A stretch of 64,000 nt of DNA from Halobacterium sp. KA-4 (GTDB taxonomy: Archaea > Halobacteriota > Halobacteria > Halobacteriales > Halobacteriaceae). Below the pieces are notes generated by a model, which saw only the letters and a program-made list of their open reading frames with translations, was not told the origin of the DNA and searched no databases. The stretch lies in the NCBI RefSeq assembly GCF_021028995.1, contig NZ_JAJJZG010000015.1, positions 1 through 64,000 of the forward strand. The letters are read 5' to 3'. The translations under genes were made by a program, and so were the position numbers. This document shows positions 24,582-32,624 of the stretch, in pieces. Every line of letters begins with the position of its first letter. The stretch's first letter is position 1.

Positions 24582-24848
24582 ATGGAGTTGGCAACTGTCC
24601 TGGAGCAGGTTTCGCGGGCGGATACGTGGCTTGAATCACACCAACTGGTTTGGTATCTACTGCTCATCGTATTCTTCACCGTTGGGCGACTCCTACTGGA
24701 AGTAGTTCTCTCGGGCAGGACGATTATGGAAGGACTTGCCGAGGGCCTTTTATTCGGGATATCTTTGCGACCACATACGTCCTCCTCAAACACTTTGTTT
24801 GGGGGTCTCCTACTCATGGAGGTCTTTGACCTGATCTTATCGGTGTAA
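24582..24848 (+). CDS. Short membrane protein, perhaps truncated
   Basis: An 88-residue product starting MELATVLEQVSRADTWLESH with a membrane helix at about 22-42 and a second at 68-86. After LLFGISLRPHTSS the sequence loses charge and looks shifted in frame. The end may therefore be the result of a frameshift in a longer membrane protein. It lies 120 bp left of a large transposase gene, so IS insertion could have truncated it. Function unknown. Confidence 0.4.
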   Translation: MELATVLEQVSRADTWLESHQLVWYLLLIVFFTVGRLLLEVVLSGRTIMEGLAEGLLFGISLRPHTSSSNTLFGGLLLMEVFDLILSV

Positions 24849-24969
24849 CAGCATCGATAGACGCGGTATGTGAACGGCTGTATAATACCCTCACTACTGG
24901 TAAGTGGCGTAACGGACCAACGAATAGCGTACCCCAGTAGGCGAATGCTTTTATGACAAAACGCCAGAA

Positions 24970-26955
24970 TTGACAGTAGTGTCACAGACGGCGCGTCCGC
25001 CCGGAGGTTCCCGGTGGAAGTGGCTCGGTCCAACGAAGAATATCGAGAGTGCCAGCTACGAATCCACACCAAAAGATTACCCCGTAGACGGCCTCTACGG
25101 CTCTAACGACGGTACTCTCGTCCGCGCTACCTCCTTCGATATGACGTTCCGCGAGATGGTGGACGGCGCGCTCAAAACCTACCCCCGCGAACAACAAGTC
25201 CGCCATAACCGCTCGGTCACGTTAGAGGACCTCGTTACTGAAGTGCCCGTCTCGTACCTCCGCTTCTACGACGAATACGACCACGATCAGGGCCACCCGA
25301 AGCCCTGGGGAGCCGTCTTCCGAGCTCACGTCCTACGGTGCGTGAAAGGCTGGAAGAACGAGAAAGCACTCTGGCGCTACCTCAAGCAGAAGCCGTTCCT
25401 CTGCACGCAGCTGGGCTTCGACGGTATTCCCGATCAGTCCACGCTCTATCGAGCGTGGGAGTATCGGCTCTCTAAAGTACAGGATGCCGTGCGGGACGCC
25501 GCCGAGGTCGTCGTGGATATCGCCCGCTACCACGACATCCCCGCGCCCGAACCCGAGTTTCTGCCCGATCGGCCGACCGATACGGTGACGAACTCGAAGA
25601 GCAAGGACACGCTCGCCCGTGAAAAAGCCCGCGAGGTCTGGAAGGGCGCGAAGCCTATCGTCGAGGACTGCTTCCACCTCGACCGCGCTGGCAACGCCTC
25701 GATCCCGGAAGGCGCGTTCTGGGAGCAGCAGGCCTACCTTGGGATGCGGTCGGATATGCACCCGCACGACGGTGCCGGAAACTTCGCCGAGGAATCGACC
25801 CGGCGGAAGACGCCGTCAGGCGACTCGCACCGGTTGCAGACGAAGACGCTCGGCGTTGAGCGCATTCGGACGATGCTCCGGGAGACTGGCCGGACGCTCG
25901 TTGCGCGGGCAAAGTCGAAGGACAAAATGGGGCGCAAGCAAATGGCGGCTATAGACTTCACGAAGGGCAACCCGTGGAGCGGCCAAGTCGAGCGCGATAG
26001 CAGCGGACAGAATCAGGAGCCGTGGATTCTCGGGTACAAGGGCAACGACGGCCCGTTCTTCCAGTGGGCGGTCATCAAACTTGTCGGCCACGACGTCCCG
26101 CTGATCCTCGATGCCGTCCCGGTCGTTCGTGGCCGAAAGCGGGCGGACATCGTGGACGATCTCCTTGACGGTGCTACCGGTATTGTCCCTGGACTCGATT
26201 TGGTGATGATGGACCGCGAGTTCGCGCTTGACGACGTGAAGGACGCCTGCGAGAAACACGACGTCCACTACCTGAACCCTGGCGTCGTGCGGTCCAGCAG
26301 CGACCACGAACACCAGATCGCCAAACTCGCTAGCGAGGACAAGGACTTCGACGTGGTCGAACAGGAGCGCCTGGACGATGGCCCGACACGGAAAGCGGTC
26401 TACCTCCCGAAGCGCGAGTGGGGGCGTGAGGACGAAGACGATGACGGGACGGACGTGACGATTCATCAGGAGCTTATCGAGGACTTTGAGGACGTCGGCG
26501 ACACGACACCGCTCTCGGAGGACCGCGACGTCGACTCACCGCTGAGCAACCTCCTCAACGAGGTCGCCGAAGAGGAGGAGCTCAAGGAGCCGGCACGGGT
26601 TGAAGCGCCGGCGGTGCCCTTCGAGACGAACCTCCCGTGGGTGGACGTTGATCCCGAGGATGAGCAGGAGATGAAGCACCAGGTCGGACGGCTGATGGCC
26701 CGGTACAAGCGGCGCTGGGGCATCGAGAACGGATTCAAGAAGCTGAAGACGTTCCTCGCGGAGACGCAGTCGCCCGACCACCGGTTCCGGTACTTCAACT
26801 TCGCGTTCGCCTGCGTACTGTACAACTGCTGGCGGCTTGTGGACATCCTCGTGCAGTTGGAGATGGACGGGGAGGTTGGGAACGAGCCGGCGATTACGGC
26901 GAACTCGTTCCTGACGTTCGCCAAGAAGAGCTACGGCCTCGACCCGCCCGACTAA
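24970..26955 (+). CDS. Very large IS4-like DDE transposase
   Basis: 661 residues, the longest of five related transposases here. Catalytic regions: AAIDFTKGNPWSGQ, LVMMDREFALDDV and YKRRWGIENGFKKLKTFLAE, then the shared hydrophobic RYFNFAFACVLYNCWRLVDILVQ. An inserted acidic stretch (about 480-545) lies between the second Asp and the Glu. It is full of Asp/Glu (EDEDDDGTDVTIHQEL). The start is TTG at 24970 or GTG at 24979. GC content is much higher than the AT-rich neighbours, so it probably came from elsewhere. Terminal repeats not resolved. Confidence 0.83.
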   Translation: MTVVSQTARPPGGSRWKWLGPTKNIESASYESTPKDYPVDGLYGSNDGTLVRATSFDMTFREMVDGALKTYPREQQVRHNRSVTLEDLVTEVPVSYLRFYDEYDHDQGHPKPWGAVFRAHVLRCVKGWKNEKALWRYLKQKPFLCTQLGFDGIPDQSTLYRAWEYRLSKVQDAVRDAAEVVVDIARYHDIPAPEPEFLPDRPTDTVTNSKSKDTLAREKAREVWKGAKPIVEDCFHLDRAGNASIPEGAFWEQQAYLGMRSDMHPHDGAGNFAEESTRRKTPSGDSHRLQTKTLGVERIRTMLRETGRTLVARAKSKDKMGRKQMAAIDFTKGNPWSGQVERDSSGQNQEPWILGYKGNDGPFFQWAVIKLVGHDVPLILDAVPVVRGRKRADIVDDLLDGATGIVPGLDLVMMDREFALDDVKDACEKHDVHYLNPGVVRSSSDHEHQIAKLASEDKDFDVVEQERLDDGPTRKAVYLPKREWGREDEDDDGTDVTIHQELIEDFEDVGDTTPLSEDRDVDSPLSNLLNEVAEEEELKEPARVEAPAVPFETNLPWVDVDPEDEQEMKHQVGRLMARYKRRWGIENGFKKLKTFLAETQSPDHRFRYFNFAFACVLYNCWRLVDILVQLEMDGEVGNEPAITANSFLTFAKKSYGLDPPD

Positions 26956-27108
26956 CTCCCTCGTTTCCGCTGGGCTTGCTCGGTCGTGAGCGGCAGCGCT
27001 GTCCCGCCCGCCGACTTCTCACCGGATTTGTGAACGATATCAGACAGTTCTCCCGGAAGCGCGTTCCAAGACTTGCTCGGGTACTTCTTCCAGTCTTCTT
27101 AGCTGTGA

Positions 27109-27474
27109 AACCTGTGCATTATAGAGCCATCTTCGCAACATCAGAGTTACAAGACGTTCTACTTCAAGTCTCGGCCTTCGGAAATCAGCATTCGGAAGGC
27201 GCACCACATCTTCCAAGTTAAGATCGCGATTGAAAACCGGGAGGTCCTTCAGGAATTCCGGTGTCAGAGTTGTTCTGAACGGGTTCACTGGACGAATCTC
27301 AAAAACGACGACACCATGACCCTCTGTGAACGTGTCATAATGCTTCAAAAGCAAGTCTGTAACTGCGAAGGGTCTCTTGAACTCCTTGAAGAAGGACTAG
27401 ATGAAGCGCATATCATCCCGCCAGGAGATTCTTCGCCCGCGGCCCAGGAACACGCTGTATCTCACACAGATTAG
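27109..27474 (+). pseudogene. N-truncated gene with Cys-rich motif
   Basis: A frame open from 27109 to the stop at 27472-27474 reads FYFKSRPSEISIRKAHHIFQ, then FRCQSCSERVHWTNL, TLCERVIMLQKQVCNCEGS and LELLEEGLDEAHIIPPGDSS. It has CxxC and CxC pairs typical of a zinc-binding protein and a halophilic composition. There is no start codon before residue about 70. An upstream piece in another frame (AFQDLLGYFFQ) may be its broken front. It lies right after a transposase, which probably caused the decay. Confidence 0.45.
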
Positions 27475-27522
27475 TAGCTGAGTGGCTTATTATCTAACTT
27501 CTATACACCCTTACAGACCCAT

Positions 27523-27714
27523 CTACATTCCTCCTGTTATTCCGATATAATCGGGGCTCACTACCAACAGCCGTTTGACTAATACATCCCCTAGTATAAC
27601 TAATACGATCATAACCAGAAGAATTGAATAGACAGAGCCCCAAACTACGAAATAAGGCTCATGACGGATCACTGCTGTAAAATTGGACAAACTATCGACA
27701 AATATTCCCTGCAA
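27523..27714 (-). CDS. Possible single-helix membrane peptide
   Basis: The minus-strand frame contains YFVVWGSVYSILLVMIVLVI, a convincing membrane helix, and ends in YIGITGGM. Its 5' end overlaps the divergent rdfA start at 27661, and the best start may be GTG at 27671. Weak evidence: hydrophobic frames arise by chance in AT-rich DNA. Confidence 0.25.
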   Translation of the reverse strand: MQGIFVDSLSNFTAVIRHEPYFVVWGSVYSILLVMIVLVILGDVLVKRLLVVSPDYIGITGGM

Positions 27715-28374
27715 GAGAGTGTGATCGGTAGCGACCTTAACGAAAACCTACGCGCACGGTGGGTTGGCGAGAGTGACTTCCCCGAAACAGCCACCCGACC
27801 GCTTACAGACTGGTTCAACCAGAAGATCCTCAAAAAAGTCTACGCAGAGCACGACCGGAAAGCTATCGAAACACAGCTCGAATCCGACTACAAAGCACTC
27901 CGGTCGGATGACGAAGTGAAACGCGGAGCAATCATCGACGACCTCGCCGACGACGGAATCGATGGCGAAGAGTTGCTTGACGACTTCGCCAAACGGTCCA
28001 CGATGTACCGCCACCTCACTCAATGCCTCGACGCGGAGAAAAACAAGACGAGCAGCGACAGCAATTGGGAGGAAGATAAAATCGAATACGCCCGAGATAC
28101 GATGCAGAAGAACGTCTCGGATGTACTTCGTTCCCTTGAGCGAAAGGGAGAGTTACCGAACGGGACAGAAGCCGAAATCCAAACACCAATCATCCTCAGC
28201 TGTCCCGCTGACGAGTGTTCTACACAGACACGGTTCGCGCGAGCTAAAAACCGGGGCTACATTTGTTCCGAACACTCTGACGTCGATGACGAGATCCAAA
28301 CAGACAGTACTGAACAAGACAGCGAAGTGCCCGAGGCAGAATCAGATTCTCAAACAACCGCAAACCCCCCCTAA
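27661..28374 (+). CDS. rdfA: RdfA-family (rod-determining factor) protein
   Basis: A 237-residue protein that I recognise as the haloarchaeal RdfA family. An N-terminal CCKIGQTIDKYSLQESVIGSDLNENL is followed by RPLTDWFNQKILKKVY, a LTDDDV-like RSDDEVKRGAIIDDL and a DDFAKRSTMYRHL helix. The C-terminal zinc-binding CPADECSTQTRFARAKNRGYICSEH is also typical. In Haloferax, RdfA is needed for rod cell shape. Accessory replicons often carry copies next to an SMC-related ATPase, as here (118-bp gap to the next gene). The copy may act in DNA handling or segregation rather than in shape; that is inference. Confidence 0.78.
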   Translation: MTDHCCKIGQTIDKYSLQESVIGSDLNENLRARWVGESDFPETATRPLTDWFNQKILKKVYAEHDRKAIETQLESDYKALRSDDEVKRGAIIDDLADDGIDGEELLDDFAKRSTMYRHLTQCLDAEKNKTSSDSNWEEDKIEYARDTMQKNVSDVLRSLERKGELPNGTEAEIQTPIILSCPADECSTQTRFARAKNRGYICSEHSDVDDEIQTDSTEQDSEVPEAESDSQTTANPP

Positions 28375-28492
28375 TCTGCAGCCACAACTCCGCCACATAA
28401 AACAACCGGTTTTGCCAACTCTACACCCTTGTTCCCGTTGGAGAATGGATTACACCGGTCCCTTTATTACTCGTCTCGCCCAATAACGATGT

Positions 28493-30376
28493 ATGTGGAA
28501 CCTCGAAATAGAGAACATCGGAGGGATTCGTTTTGGTGAAACCTCACTCAGTCCAGGTTCAAATATCGTTCAGGCCTCGAACTTCCAAGGTAAATCAAGT
28601 CTTCTCGCAGCAATCCAGACAGCTATGGGAACAACCGGACAATTTGGAGAACAACACCCGCTCATGGAACGTGCAGACGAAGGCCACGTCACCCTAGAAA
28701 CAGAAGACGGCACCTACAAGACAACACTTGAACGAACCGTAGGGGTTGAAGAAGACACCATCACCCGGAGTGGCGACACGTACCTCACAGACGAACAGGA
28801 TCAAGTCGCTGCGCGGCTGTTCGCCTGTCTCGGTGAAAATAATCCCGTACGGGCAGCCGTACGCGAGAAAGACCAAGAGAAACTTACGGAGCTCCTCACG
28901 AAACCGCTGGAGACTGAAAACATCGACCTTCGAATCAAGAATCTGCAAAGTGAAATCGCAGACATCAACGACGATCTGAAGCAGGCAGACCGGGCGATGG
29001 ACAAACTACCGGCTGCTCAAGAAGACGTCACTCAACTGGAGAAGGAGCTAGAGGAACTCAAAGAGCAGCGAGACGAACTCGAAGAGAAGGTTGATGAAGA
29101 TACAGAGCAACGAGACCTCCGTAACGAACTAACCAGCAAGCAGTCCGACTTAGACCGGAAAAAGAGTCAACTTGAACGGCTCGAAAAACAGATCGGGCGC
29201 CGCGAAAACCAACTCGAGCAGAAGCAGGAGGAACTAGAGGAGTTGGAGGTTCCCGAGGAACTGGACCTTGACACAAACGTTAATGAAAAGCAAGAACGCG
29301 TCAAGGAACTGGAACTGAAAATCAACTTGCTCGGCGACCTCTACCGGAGCAACAAAGCAGTACTCGATGAGAACGAACTGGCGCTCATCACCGACGTTGA
29401 GCGAAACATCTCCGGTGACACCTTCGACTGCTTCGTCTGTGGGCAAGATACCTCAGAGGAAGACGTCCAAGAGCAGCTGGAGGCCATCAAGCAGAAGCAA
29501 CAGTCGCTCGAAGAGCAGAAGGCGGAGTTGGACCAGGAGATTAGCAAAATCCAACAGCGCAAGCGGGAGATTCGGTCGAACCGCCAGAAGAAAGAGGAGC
29601 TTGAGACGGATATCAAGCAACTCAAGGTCGATATTCAGGAAGACGAGCAGGAAGTCGAAGGGGTCAAAAGCGACATCGAGGCCCTGGAAGACGAGGTTGA
29701 AGAACTGGACGCCAAATACGAAGAGGCTGAGGAGGAAGAAGAGGAGTTCAGTTCTGAACTGAAGACCGTCCAGCAGAAGATCGGGACGACTGAGAACAAA
29801 CTCAGTCGGGCGAAGGATAAGCTCGAGCGGTTGGATGAGGAAGCCAGTGGGCGTGACGAGATTCAAGCGAAACTTGACGAAAAGAAAAACGAACTCAAGG
29901 AGCTGAGACAGCGCCGTAACAAGAAGTACAGTGAGCTTGTTGATCAGTTCGATGAGGCGATGGACGAAATCATGAATACGTTCGCGCCCGGCTTCGATGG
30001 GGCTCGCCTTGATAAAACGATGGATACCAATAAAACCATCGATAAATTCGAAATTGTTGTTGCGCGGGAGGTGGACGGGAAAGGCCGTAATACGGACCTC
30101 AGCAACCTCAGTGAGGGTGAACGTGAGCTCGTCGGGATTGTCACTGCTCTCGCCGGCTACCGAACGTTCAACGTCAGTGAGCGGGTCCCATGTATTCTCC
30201 TCGACGGCATTGGACAGCTTGCTGCTGAACACATCCGTCATATGATCGATTACCTAGAGGACACCACGGAGATCCTTGTGACGACCGCCTATCCAGAAGC
30301 CGGGTCGTTCGATGGGCGGACGATTTCCCCGGACAACTGGGAAGTCATCTCGAGCGAAGGGCCTGTAACTCCGTAA
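28493..30376 (+). CDS. Archaea-specific SMC-related ATPase
   Basis: A 627-residue SMC/Rad50-like protein. The ATPase head halves lie at the ends with long coiled coils (about 150-290 and 320-480) between. The hinge is a zinc hook, CFVCGQ, near residue 313. The Walker A is atypical, ASNFQGKSSLLAAIQ, lacking the usual GxxGxG. The signature is LSEGERELVGIV near 538. The Walker B CILLDGIGQL has Gly where the catalytic Glu normally stands. These features match the haloarchaeal SMC-related family found beside RdfA. Whether it hydrolyses ATP normally is open. Likely role: DNA tethering or partition for the replicon. Confidence 0.8.
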   Translation: MWNLEIENIGGIRFGETSLSPGSNIVQASNFQGKSSLLAAIQTAMGTTGQFGEQHPLMERADEGHVTLETEDGTYKTTLERTVGVEEDTITRSGDTYLTDEQDQVAARLFACLGENNPVRAAVREKDQEKLTELLTKPLETENIDLRIKNLQSEIADINDDLKQADRAMDKLPAAQEDVTQLEKELEELKEQRDELEEKVDEDTEQRDLRNELTSKQSDLDRKKSQLERLEKQIGRRENQLEQKQEELEELEVPEELDLDTNVNEKQERVKELELKINLLGDLYRSNKAVLDENELALITDVERNISGDTFDCFVCGQDTSEEDVQEQLEAIKQKQQSLEEQKAELDQEISKIQQRKREIRSNRQKKEELETDIKQLKVDIQEDEQEVEGVKSDIEALEDEVEELDAKYEEAEEEEEEFSSELKTVQQKIGTTENKLSRAKDKLERLDEEASGRDEIQAKLDEKKNELKELRQRRNKKYSELVDQFDEAMDEIMNTFAPGFDGARLDKTMDTNKTIDKFEIVVAREVDGKGRNTDLSNLSEGERELVGIVTALAGYRTFNVSERVPCILLDGIGQLAAEHIRHMIDYLEDTTEILVTTAYPEAGSFDGRTISPDNWEVISSEGPVTP

Positions 30377-30466
30377 CTAGGGCTGGCCTTTCTGCGGTTG
30401 CAGTTCTTTTGGTGTGTTTTTTCGCCTCGGGGGTGGGGTGAAGTAGAATTAGTTAGAGGAGTTACT

Positions 30467-30988
30467 ATGAGTCAAGCCCCAGCATCCACCGGCCAGAGCG
30501 AAGTTGCACCAGTTTCGCGAGAACTGAATAAGAACGTCAATAGTTTCGATGGGGGTTGCGCTTCTATCGAAGAGGTGATCGAGGCGAACACTGACCTCCC
30601 GCCAGAGGAGCAACGTGGCCGACCGGTTCTTTCAAAGCAAGTGCCACTTCAGATTGGCGAAGCATTGTTGACCACTCTTCCGATGACGCCGCTCTATCGG
30701 TACAGTCGGGGTTCTGAATCGACGACTGCGTGGCGGGTTGGGGAAACAACGCAGGCGCTGATTCGGTGTGAAGACGAGGACCGTGGCGTGCAGTGGGATA
30801 TGCTTCCGGCAGTGGGGGAAGCTCAGTTGGATCTGCGTTGGATGATGCTGCAGTCGCTCTTCCGTGAGATTCCGTTCGCGATCGACTATCTTTCTGAAGG
30901 CACAGTTCGTTCAATTCTGCGGGTCACGCAACCAAATCACCGCGTGGCTATCGAGCAGCTGCTTGGTGACTGCCAGGAGTCGAAGTGA
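30467..30988 (+). CDS. Hypothetical protein
   Basis: From the ATG at 30467, 173 residues without membrane segments. A polar N-terminus is followed by a compact region (GEALLTTLPMTPLYRYSRGSES, WRVGETTQALIRCEDEDRGVQW, LDLRWMMLQSLFREIPFAIDYL). No family recognised. It follows the SMC-like gene by 90 bp, perhaps in one unit. A longer frame from 30398 begins inside a G-rich noncoding run and is not preferred. Confidence 0.6.
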   Translation: MSQAPASTGQSEVAPVSRELNKNVNSFDGGCASIEEVIEANTDLPPEEQRGRPVLSKQVPLQIGEALLTTLPMTPLYRYSRGSESTTAWRVGETTQALIRCEDEDRGVQWDMLPAVGEAQLDLRWMMLQSLFREIPFAIDYLSEGTVRSILRVTQPNHRVAIEQLLGDCQESK

Positions 30989-31229
30989 CACCGGTCATGT
31001 TTTGGAAACTAGAATTGAGGCGAGTTACCACAACGCCGGATTCTTCGCGATAGCCGGATTTGGAACGGGCTTACTGCGTCCCAAATGGCGGCGAATGGAA
31101 AGTCTGGTGACAGAAAAATCAACTAGTGTACCACAATTGCGTTCCATCCGCAGAGAGAATAGAAATTTGTACCACCCGAAGTGGAGTGGAGGAGTTGAAA
31201 GGGGCAGTAGAGCCCTGAACACCTATAAT

Positions 31230-31952
31230 ATGGCCAGAGAAAGAACTATCATTTACGTTCCAAGTATAGATGAAGCAGTTGACCGACAGAACCTCCCCAT
31301 CGATAACCCCCAAAATGGTGAAGACTGGGGGCTCGTCGCTGAAGGGTACGCGTACGTGCGAATCGAGTTCGTGTACACAGACGAAACAATTCGAATCGCG
31401 CGAACGGCATACAACCGGCTCTGCCATGAACTACCCACCGAAGTCTTCGCAATCAACAACCCGACGAAAGAGATCCTCACGATTGGAAGTGACGCAGTTC
31501 TCGACCTCAAGAACGGAGAACCACCACTCGAAGGGCTCGAAAACAGTCTAACCGAGGCGGTTGCGACAGTCTTCGCGATGCAGGCCAACGAGGGAATCCG
31601 GGACTGGCCAGCTATCCCCGAAGGGACGAATGGAGACGGTAGCGTCCCACCAGTCACAGCCGTCGAGCCGGTGTACCCTGACGTCGACGCAGAAACCCCA
31701 CGGTGGGTGTCCTGTAGGCTAGAGTGGGACCCCGACCGAGAAGCCTTCGTCAATTCGCAGGCTGATTCTGGCTGGGAGTTCGACGACAATGCGATTGCAG
31801 ATGCGAACTACATCGTCCACAACCAGGACTACGGCAACCTCACCGAAGCGATGGAGAAGGCGTTGGAGGACACAGAATGGGAGGGTGTTTCGCCGTCCTC
31901 CGTGGTCGAACCGGACGAGGATCAATCGCCCGAATGGGGGACTGTAGTGTGA
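31230..31952 (+). CDS. Hypothetical protein
   Basis: 240 residues from the ATG at 31230, MARERTIIYVPSIDEAVDRQ. Its acidic, evenly structured sequence includes VRIEFVYTDETIRIARTAYNRL, EVFAINNPTKEILTIGSD and DANYIVHNQDYGNLTEAMEKAL. No domain recognised. Its stop (TGA, 31950-31952) overlaps the GTG of the next gene, so they are probably co-translated. The frame extends left to 30864, but that part overlaps the upstream gene and has a different composition. Confidence 0.65.
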   Translation: MARERTIIYVPSIDEAVDRQNLPIDNPQNGEDWGLVAEGYAYVRIEFVYTDETIRIARTAYNRLCHELPTEVFAINNPTKEILTIGSDAVLDLKNGEPPLEGLENSLTEAVATVFAMQANEGIRDWPAIPEGTNGDGSVPPVTAVEPVYPDVDAETPRWVSCRLEWDPDREAFVNSQADSGWEFDDNAIADANYIVHNQDYGNLTEAMEKALEDTEWEGVSPSSVVEPDEDQSPEWGTVV

Positions 31953-32173
31953 ATCACACGGTAAACTTCGTCGCAGTCCTCGCCGATTCGATTACCGAGG
32001 AGTTCGAGAAACCGCCGGAGGAACTGAGCGAGCAAGAACTCGAAGACGCAGCTGAGGAGTACTTCGATTCGCTAACTGAGCCCGAGCTCAGGAGCCTGTA
32101 CCGCGATGGGCCGATTTCCATCGATGACGCTTTCGAAGAAGAGGTAGACAGCCCCAGTACTACTGGGGAGTAG
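31949..32173 (+). CDS. Small acidic hypothetical protein
   Basis: 74 residues if it starts with GTG at 31949 (GTGA overlap with the preceding stop) or 79 from the ATG at 31934. Strongly acidic, with a helical stretch PPEELSEQELEDAAEEYFDSL. No family recognised. Translational coupling with the preceding gene suggests a shared function. Confidence 0.6.
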   Translation: MNHTVNFVAVLADSITEEFEKPPEELSEQELEDAAEEYFDSLTEPELRSLYRDGPISIDDAFEEEVDSPSTTGE

Positions 32174-32210
32174 GCCTGCGACGCGTTTTCGAGGCGTTCA
32201 TAAATTCGAT

Positions 32211-32624
32211 ATGAGCGCCCGCCATCATCATTCATCACACACATATATGGAAACGTCAAACACCAATTCTAACCGAGGAGTCGACCGGCGGTATCTCTGC
32301 ACCAACTGCAACGCGGTCGTTCAAGCACGATGGTTTGCTACCGGCTCGTTCTCCATCGGTTGTGAGTGTACGACCGTTCCTGTCGTCCCACAAATGGGAC
32401 AGGACGAGACTCCAAACTCATGGCGCGTCGAGCGCGAAGACTGCTGTGCTGACGTCGAAGCCGGTGACTTAGAACGAGTCTACGAGCACGAGAAGGGGGA
32501 ATATCAGTGTTCGGTATGCGGCGCAACGTACAGCTGGGGTGGAGACATGATCACACCACCAGATGACGATTCAGATGGTCGAGCAACCGGGGGCGATGCA
32601 GAGGTTGAAAACTATGGCAACTAA
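32211..32624 (+). CDS. Zinc-ribbon-type hypothetical protein
   Basis: 137 residues with two CxxC pairs, YLCTNCNAVVQARW and YQCSVCGATYSWGG, and a CEC/CC region between them, so probably one or two zinc sites. The ATG at 32247 (METSNTNSNRG) is an alternative start. Its 3' end overlaps the methyltransferase start at 32614 by 11 nt, linking the two in one unit. Function not recognised; a DNA- or protein-binding partner of the methyltransferase is possible. Confidence 0.6.
   Translation: MSARHHHSSHTYMETSNTNSNRGVDRRYLCTNCNAVVQARWFATGSFSIGCECTTVPVVPQMGQDETPNSWRVEREDCCADVEAGDLERVYEHEKGEYQCSVCGATYSWGGDMITPPDDDSDGRATGGDAEVENYGN

Noticed and set aside
27040-27354. Minus-strand 104-codon frame
   Set aside because: The plus strand in this interval holds a frame with CxxC motifs and a more halophilic composition, so the minus frame is probably its shadow.
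30864-31229. Upstream extension of the gene at 31230
   Set aside because: It overlaps the preceding gene by 125 bp and its composition is basic and low in acidic residues. The ATG at 31230 starts the acidic, regular part.
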